Part shown: in pieces, positions 59,594 to 64,000 of the stretch
Position numbering within the stretch: position 1 is the first letter of the stretch
Layout: every line of letters starts with the position of its first letter
Source: Streptomyces sp. HNM0574
GTDB taxonomy: Bacteria > Actinomycetota > Actinomycetes > Streptomycetales > Streptomycetaceae
Direction of reading: 5' to 3'
Length of the DNA stretch: 64,000 nt
Assembly (NCBI RefSeq): GCF_012726235.1
Contig: NZ_JAASAH010000003.1
Span: 471,944-535,943, forward strand
Translations under genes and position numbers: made by a program
The notes under the pieces: generated by a model
What the model saw: only the letters and a program-made list of their open reading frames with translations
What the model was told of the DNA's origin: nothing
The model's database searches: none

Positions 59594-60343
59594 ATGACGG
59601 GGGGAGCGATCAGCACAGCGGCGCACGCCGCCCGCACCACCGCGCCCGCCCCGCACGCCGCGCCCCCCGTCACCGACGGGCCGGCCGGCGCGCGGGGCGA
59701 CGGGCCGCCGGTGACGGTCCCCCGCGTCCCGGCCCGCGAGGCCGCCGAACGCGAACTCACCGACCCCCGCTACCACGAGCACGACCCCGGCCTCCTGCAA
59801 CGCGCGCTCGACTGGCTCTGGGAACACCTCTCCGCACTGCTCTCCTCCGCCGCGGACGCCGCCCCCGGCGGCTGGGCCGGCATCACCGCCCTCCTCGCCG
59901 TCGTCCTCCTGCTGCTCCTGGCCCTCCGCCTCCGCCTCGGCCGGCTCCGCACCACCCGGCCCGCACCCAACAGTTCACCCCTGGACGACGGCCGCCCCCG
60001 CACCGCCGAGGGCCACCGCACCGCCGCCGAGACCCACGCCGCCTCCGGCCACTGGGACGAGGCCGTACGCGAGCGGATGCGGGCACTCGTCCGCGCCCTG
60101 GAAGAACGCGCCCTCCTCGACCCACGCCCCGGACGCACCGCCGACGAGGCCGCCGCCGACGCCGGAACCCGCCTGCCCGCCCAGGCCGAGGCCCTCCGCG
60201 CCGCCGCCCGCACCTTCGACGAGGTCACCTACGGCGCCCACCCCGCCGGCCCCGCCGACTACGCCCGCCTCCGCGAGCTCGACACCACCCTCGGCCGCAC
60301 CCGCCCCACCCCGGCGGACGAGCCACGAGGAGCCGCCCGGTGA
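59594..60343 (+). CDS. DUF4129 domain-containing membrane protein
   Basis: A 249-aa protein. One central membrane helix (ITALLAVVLLLLLALRLRLG, about 96-116) divides an N-terminal part with VPAREAAERELTDPRYHEHDP from a cytosolic C-terminal domain with ETHAASGHWDEAVRERMRALVRALEER and a helical end. This is the DUF4129 layout found with MoxR/DUF58 genes in actinobacteria. Its stop overlaps the GTG of the next gene (GTGA). A role in a MoxR-chaperoned membrane complex is inferred from the operon. Confidence 0.8.
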   Translation: MTGGAISTAAHAARTTAPAPHAAPPVTDGPAGARGDGPPVTVPRVPAREAAERELTDPRYHEHDPGLLQRALDWLWEHLSALLSSAADAAPGGWAGITALLAVVLLLLLALRLRLGRLRTTRPAPNSSPLDDGRPRTAEGHRTAAETHAASGHWDEAVRERMRALVRALEERALLDPRPGRTADEAAADAGTRLPAQAEALRAAARTFDEVTYGAHPAGPADYARLRELDTTLGRTRPTPADEPRGAAR

Positions 60344-61554
60344 CCTCGGCCTCCTCCCTCTCCCCCACCGCTGCCCACCTCTGGCGCCGCGCCCGCGGCC
60401 TGCTGCTCGCCGCCGCGGTCCTCGCCGTCACCGGCATCACCCTCGCCGCCCTCCGCTCCGGAACCGAGTACGCCGCGCTCGACCCGCGTTCCGCGGCCCC
60501 CGGCGGCAGCCGCGCCGTCGCCCAGCTCCTCGGCGAACACGGCGTCCACACCCGCACCGTGACGAGCACCGCCGAGGCCGTCGCCGCCGCAGGCCCCGAC
60601 ACCACCGTCCTGGTCAGCGACCCCGACGCGCTCGGGCCCCGCCGGCAGCGCGAGCTGGGCCGCACCGTCCGGCACGGCGGCCGCACCGTCCTCGTCGCCC
60701 CCGGCCCCGAGGCCACCGAAACCCTGACCCCCGGCGTACGCACCACCACCGCGGGCCCCGTCCGCGCCACCCCGCCCGACTGCCCGCTCCCGGCCGCCCG
60801 CCGCGCGGGCGACGCCGAACTCGGCGGCCACGGCTACCACCCGCCCGCCGGTCCGGAACCCGACGCCTGCTACCCGCAGCAGGGCGCCGCCACCCTCCTC
60901 CGCCTTCCCGCCGGCCCCGCCTCGGACGGCGACACCGTGCTCCTCGGCGCTCCGGAACCGCTCACCAACGAACGCCTCGCCGCACACGGCAACGCCTCGC
61001 TCACCCTCCAACTCCTCGGCACCCGCCCCCACCTGGTCTGGTTCATGCCCTCGGCGGCCGAGGCGGCGGGCGCGGAGGGCGAGGAGCGCGGCTTCCTCGA
61101 CCTCCTCCCCGACGGCTGGACCTGGGCCGCCGTCCAGCTCGCCGTCGCCGCCGCACTCGCCGCGCTCTGGCGCGCCCGGCGCCTCGGCCCCCTCGTCACC
61201 GAGCAACTGCCCGTCACCGTCCGGGCTTCCGAGACCACCGAGGGCCGCGCCCGGCTCTACCGCAAGGCCGACGCACGCGGCCACGCCGCCGACGCCCTGC
61301 GCGCCGCGGCCCGCACCCGCCTCGCCGCCCGCCTCGGCGTCCCGCCCGCACAGGCCCACACCCGCGAGGTCCTCGCCCCCGCCGTCACCGCGGCGGCCCA
61401 GGACCCGTCCCCCCTGTTCGGCCCGGCCCCCGCCGACGACGCCGCACTGACCGCCCTCGCCGACGCCCTCGACGCACTCGAAGCACGCGTCGCCGGCACC
61501 ACGAACCGCCCGGAACCCCCGGCCCCTCCGACAGCGAAGGACAGCACGCCGTGA
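60340..61554 (+). CDS. DUF4350 domain-containing membrane protein
   Basis: A 404-aa protein. TM1 lies near 15-33 (LLLAAAVLAVTGITLAAL). The DUF4350 domain follows with YAALDPRSAAPGGSRAVAQLLGEHGV, resembling a ThuA/glutamine-amidotransferase-like fold, and TVLVSDPDALG. A second helix is near 260-280 (AVQLAVAAALAALWRARRLG). The cytosolic tail has YRKADARGHAADALRAAARTRLAARLGV. Both ends overlap neighbours by four bases. It belongs to the MoxR operon; the specific job is unknown. Confidence 0.8.
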   Translation: MTSASSLSPTAAHLWRRARGLLLAAAVLAVTGITLAALRSGTEYAALDPRSAAPGGSRAVAQLLGEHGVHTRTVTSTAEAVAAAGPDTTVLVSDPDALGPRRQRELGRTVRHGGRTVLVAPGPEATETLTPGVRTTTAGPVRATPPDCPLPAARRAGDAELGGHGYHPPAGPEPDACYPQQGAATLLRLPAGPASDGDTVLLGAPEPLTNERLAAHGNASLTLQLLGTRPHLVWFMPSAAEAAGAEGEERGFLDLLPDGWTWAAVQLAVAAALAALWRARRLGPLVTEQLPVTVRASETTEGRARLYRKADARGHAADALRAAARTRLAARLGVPPAQAHTREVLAPAVTAAAQDPSPLFGPAPADDAALTALADALDALEARVAGTTNRPEPPAPPTAKDSTP

Positions 61555-62534
61555 GCGCCCCCTCAGCAGCCGGCGCGGACAGCGCCGACACCGCCCGCAG
61601 CGCCCTCGAAGCGCTCCGCCTGGAGATCGGCAAGGCAGTCGTCGGCCAGGACGCCGCCGTCACCGGACTCGTCGTCGGCCTCCTCTGCCGCGGCCACGTC
61701 CTGCTCGAAGGCGTCCCCGGCGTCGCCAAGACCCTGCTGGTCCGCGCCCTCGCCGCCGCCCTCGAACTGGAGACCAAACGCCTCCAGTTCACCCCCGACC
61801 TCATGCCCAGCGACGTCACCGGCTCCCTCGTCTACGACGCCCGCACCGCCGAGTTCTCCTTCCAGCAGGGCCCCGTCTTCACCCACCTCCTGCTCGCCGA
61901 CGAGATCAACCGCACGCCCCCGAAGACCCAGGCGTCCCTGCTGGAGGCCATGGAGGAACGCCAGGTCTCCGTCGACGGCACCCCGCGCCCGCTCCCCGAC
62001 CCGTTCCTCGTCGCCGCCACCCAGAACCCCGTCGAGTACGAGGGCACCTACCCGCTCCCCGAGGCCCAGCTCGACCGTTTCCTCCTCAAGCTCAACCTCC
62101 CCCTCCCGGGACGCGACGACGAGATCGACGTCCTCACCCGGCACGCCGCCGGCTTCGACCCCCGGGATCTCGACGCCGCCGGCGTCCGCCCCGTCGCGGG
62201 CCCCGCCGACCTCGCCGCGGCCCGCAGGGCCGTCGCCGCCACCTCCGTCACCGCCGACGTCACCGGCTACGTCGTCGACCTCTGCCGCGCCACCCGCGAA
62301 TCCCCGTCCCTCGCCCTCGGCGTCTCACCCCGCGGGGCCACCGCCCTGCTGGCCTGCGCCGGCGCCTGGGCCTGGCTCACCGGCCGCGACTACGTCACCC
62401 CCGACGACGTCAAGGCCCTCGCCCTGCCCGCGCTCCGCCACCGCGTCCGACTGCGGCCCGAGGCCGAGATGGAGGGCGTCACCGCCGACAGCGTCCTCAC
62501 CTCCGTCCTCCACCACGTCCCCGTCCCCCGCTGA
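61551..62534 (+). CDS. MoxR-type AAA+ ATPase
   Basis: A 327-aa ATPase. Walker A is GVPGVAKT near residues 53-60, Walker B LLADEINRTPPKTQASLLEAMEE near 113, sensor 1 is in VAATQNPVEYEGTYPLPEAQLDRF, and the C-terminal lid contains GVSPRGATALLACAGAWAWLTGRDYVTPDDV. These are the marks of MoxR/RavA-like chaperone ATPases that act with von Willebrand factor A proteins. It begins GTG overlapping the DUF4350 stop and is followed by a DUF58 gene after eight bases. Confidence 0.93.
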   Translation: MSAPSAAGADSADTARSALEALRLEIGKAVVGQDAAVTGLVVGLLCRGHVLLEGVPGVAKTLLVRALAAALELETKRLQFTPDLMPSDVTGSLVYDARTAEFSFQQGPVFTHLLLADEINRTPPKTQASLLEAMEERQVSVDGTPRPLPDPFLVAATQNPVEYEGTYPLPEAQLDRFLLKLNLPLPGRDDEIDVLTRHAAGFDPRDLDAAGVRPVAGPADLAAARRAVAATSVTADVTGYVVDLCRATRESPSLALGVSPRGATALLACAGAWAWLTGRDYVTPDDVKALALPALRHRVRLRPEAEMEGVTADSVLTSVLHHVPVPR

Positions 62535-62542
62535 CCGACGCC

Positions 62543-63841
62543 ATGGCACTCACCGGACGCACCGCCCTCGCCGCCGCCCTCGGCGCCCTCCTCGTCGGCC
62601 TGGTCCTCCCCGGCTGGAGCGGCCTCCTCGCCGTCCAACTCCCGCTCCTCACCGCCGTCCTGTACGACCTGGCCCGCGCGGCCCCCGTACGGAACCTCCG
62701 CTTCAGCCGCACCGGCGACACCTCCGTCCGCCTCGGCAACGCAGCGGACGTCGACCTCCTCGTCACCAACCCGGGCCCCCGCCCGCTCCGCGCCCACCTG
62801 CGCGACGCCTGGCCACCCAGCGCCCGGCCCGACGACGCGAGCCGGCACCGCTTCCACCTGCCCCCCGGCGAAAGCCGCCGCCTCAGGACGACGCTCCGGC
62901 CCACCCGCCGCGGCACCCGCACAGCCGACCGCGTCACCGTCCGCAGTTACGGCCCGCTCGGCCTCGCGGCACGGCAGGGCAGCCACGACGTCCCCTGGAG
63001 CGTCCGCGTCCTCCCCGCCTTCACCAGCCGCAAGCACCTCCCGGCGAAGACGGCCAGACTCCGCGAACTCGACGGCCGCACCAGCATCCTGACCCGCGGC
63101 GAGGGCACCGAGTTCGACAGCCTCCGCGAATACGTCCCCGGCGACGACACCCGCTCCATCGACTGGCGCGCGACCGCCCGGCAGACCCACGTCGCCGTCC
63201 GCACCTGGCGCCCCGAACGCGACCGCCGCATCCTCGTCGTCCTCGACACCGGCCGCACCTCCGCCGGCCGGGTCGGCGACGCACCCCGCCTCGACGCCGC
63301 GATGGACGCCGCACTCCTCCTGACCGCCCTCGCCTCCCGCGCCGGCGACCGCGTGGACCTGCTCGCCTACGACCGGACGCCCCGCGCCACGGTCCACGGC
63401 CGCACCCAGCACGACGTCCTGCCCGCCTTCGTCGAGGCCATGGCCCCGCTCGAGCCGGCCCTCGTCGAATCCGACGCCCGCGGACTCGCCACGACGGTCC
63501 ACCGGATGTCACCGCACCGCTCCCTGCTGGTGCTGCTCACGGGACTCGACGCCTCGGCCGTCCAGGAGAACCTCCTCCCCGTCCTCCCTCAACTCACCGC
63601 ACGCCACACGCTCCTCGTCGCCTCCGTCGCGGACCCCCGCATCCAGGAGATGGCCGCCGCACGCGGCTCGATCGACGCGGTCTACGAGGCGGCCGCGGCC
63701 GAACGCGCCCTCGCGGAACGGCAGAACACCGCCGACCTCCTCCGCCGCCACGGCGTCACCGTCGTCGACGCCCCACCCGAGGACCTCGCCCCCGCCCTCG
63801 CGGACGCCTACCTCACCCTCAAGTCCAAGGGCCGCCTCTGA
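62543..63841 (+). CDS. DUF58 domain-containing protein (vWA partner of MoxR)
   Basis: A 432-aa protein. Two hydrophobic segments lie near the N terminus (ALAAALGALLVGLVLPGW and following). The DUF58 signature GTEFDSLREYVPGDDTRSIDWRATAR is near 195-220. It is followed by a von Willebrand-A-like domain with RRILVVLDTGRTSAGRVGDAPRLDAAMDAALLL, in which DTGRTS replaces the usual DxSxS metal site. It is the last gene of the operon. MoxR-DUF58 pairs are thought to help assemble or activate protein complexes; the target here is unknown. Confidence 0.9.
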   Translation: MALTGRTALAAALGALLVGLVLPGWSGLLAVQLPLLTAVLYDLARAAPVRNLRFSRTGDTSVRLGNAADVDLLVTNPGPRPLRAHLRDAWPPSARPDDASRHRFHLPPGESRRLRTTLRPTRRGTRTADRVTVRSYGPLGLAARQGSHDVPWSVRVLPAFTSRKHLPAKTARLRELDGRTSILTRGEGTEFDSLREYVPGDDTRSIDWRATARQTHVAVRTWRPERDRRILVVLDTGRTSAGRVGDAPRLDAAMDAALLLTALASRAGDRVDLLAYDRTPRATVHGRTQHDVLPAFVEAMAPLEPALVESDARGLATTVHRMSPHRSLLVLLTGLDASAVQENLLPVLPQLTARHTLLVASVADPRIQEMAAARGSIDAVYEAAAAERALAERQNTADLLRRHGVTVVDAPPEDLAPALADAYLTLKSKGRL

Positions 63842-63881
63842 GGGAGACGGCCGGGCGGGGAAAGTACCCCTGGAACGCAAA

Positions 63882-63924
63882 AAAGGGCTGTTGTCCCGGA
63901 ATCAATCCGGGACAACAGCCCTTT
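63882..63924 (-). terminator. rRNA operon terminator, also usable on the plus strand
   Basis: A perfect 18-bp inverted repeat (63882-63899 with 63907-63924), loop AATCAAT, followed on the minus strand by a short T run (63879-63884). It lies eight bases past the 3' end of 5S rRNA and 40 bases past the DUF58 stop on the other strand. Confidence 0.93.
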
Positions 63925-63932
63925 CTCTAAAA

Positions 63933-64000
63933 GGAGTTCGGCGGCGTCCTACTCTCCCACACGCTCCCGCATGCAGTACCATCGGCGCTGAAAGGCTTAG
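63933..64000 (-). rRNA. rrf: 5S ribosomal RNA, 3' part
   Basis: The last 68 bases of the window, read on the minus strand, match the 3' half of bacterial 5S rRNA: AAGCCTTTCAGCGCCGATGG, then TACTGCATGCGGGAGCGTG, GGGAGAGTAGGACGCCGCCG and the end AACTCC. The gene runs off the window edge, where the rest of an rRNA operon (23S and 16S) is expected. Confidence 0.93.

Overview
This window is high-GC, densely coded chromosomal DNA from a Streptomyces or a close relative. The evidence is the strong GC3 bias, the frequent GTG starts, the ssrA-smpB-ctpA-ftsX-ftsE and prfB-pkaB-pkaA gene orders, a 180-kDa-class NAD-glutamate dehydrogenase, and the mtnA-mtrA-mtrB-lpqB, hpf and secA neighbourhood. This order matches the core region of Streptomyces chromosomes as I know it. 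I saw no insertion sequence, prophage, CRISPR array or attachment site.

Layout. 1-2.1 kb: the 3' end of an MFS transporter gene, three copies of a short dispersed repeat, and a coupled GPP34/MpaB pair. 2.2-6.3 kb (minus strand): tmRNA (ssrA) with its terminator, smpB, an S41 protease gene, ftsX and ftsE. 6.7-9.4 kb: a 67-aa zinc-ribbon membrane protein, a serine/glycine-repeat protein with a class E-type sortase signal (LAETG), and prfB. 9.5-16.9 kb: two transmembrane Ser/Thr kinases (pkaB, pkaA) and, divergent from pkaA, an FHA-FtsK protein resembling EssC/EccC. 17.0-20.6 kb: a sugar ABC importer operon without its own ATPase, one of whose permeases carries an unusual extracytoplasmic-type insertion.

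20.7-36.5 kb holds a cell-wall glycopolymer locus: a methyltransferase, an acyltransferase, two related two-domain glycosyltransferases, two TagF-like polyol-phosphate polymerases, a GT2 enzyme, a fused CDP-polyol synthase (TarI-TarJ type) and a polysaccharide pyruvyltransferase-like protein. Six of these form one minus-strand operon. The enzymes could make CDP-ribitol, polymerise polyol phosphate and decorate it.

36.7-50.4 kb: NAD-glutamate dehydrogenase, a HAD protein, two small conserved actinobacterial genes, secA, a GNAT enzyme, a YcaQ-like glycosylase and a NarL-type response regulator. 50.6-58.0 kb (minus strand): mtnA-mtrA-mtrB-lpqB-comFC, then hpf with its own leader. 58.2-63.8 kb: a membrane protein followed by a DUF4129-DUF4350-MoxR-DUF58 operon. 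The window ends in the 3' end of a 5S rRNA gene, with the rRNA operon terminator between it and the DUF58 gene.

Most of the region is core genome. The parts most worth a second look are the permease with the Cna-B/SdrD-like insertion, the apparently soluble EssC-like FHA-ATPase beside PkaA, and the glycopolymer locus with its repeated unknown C-terminal domain and recurrent Arg/Leu-rich helices.
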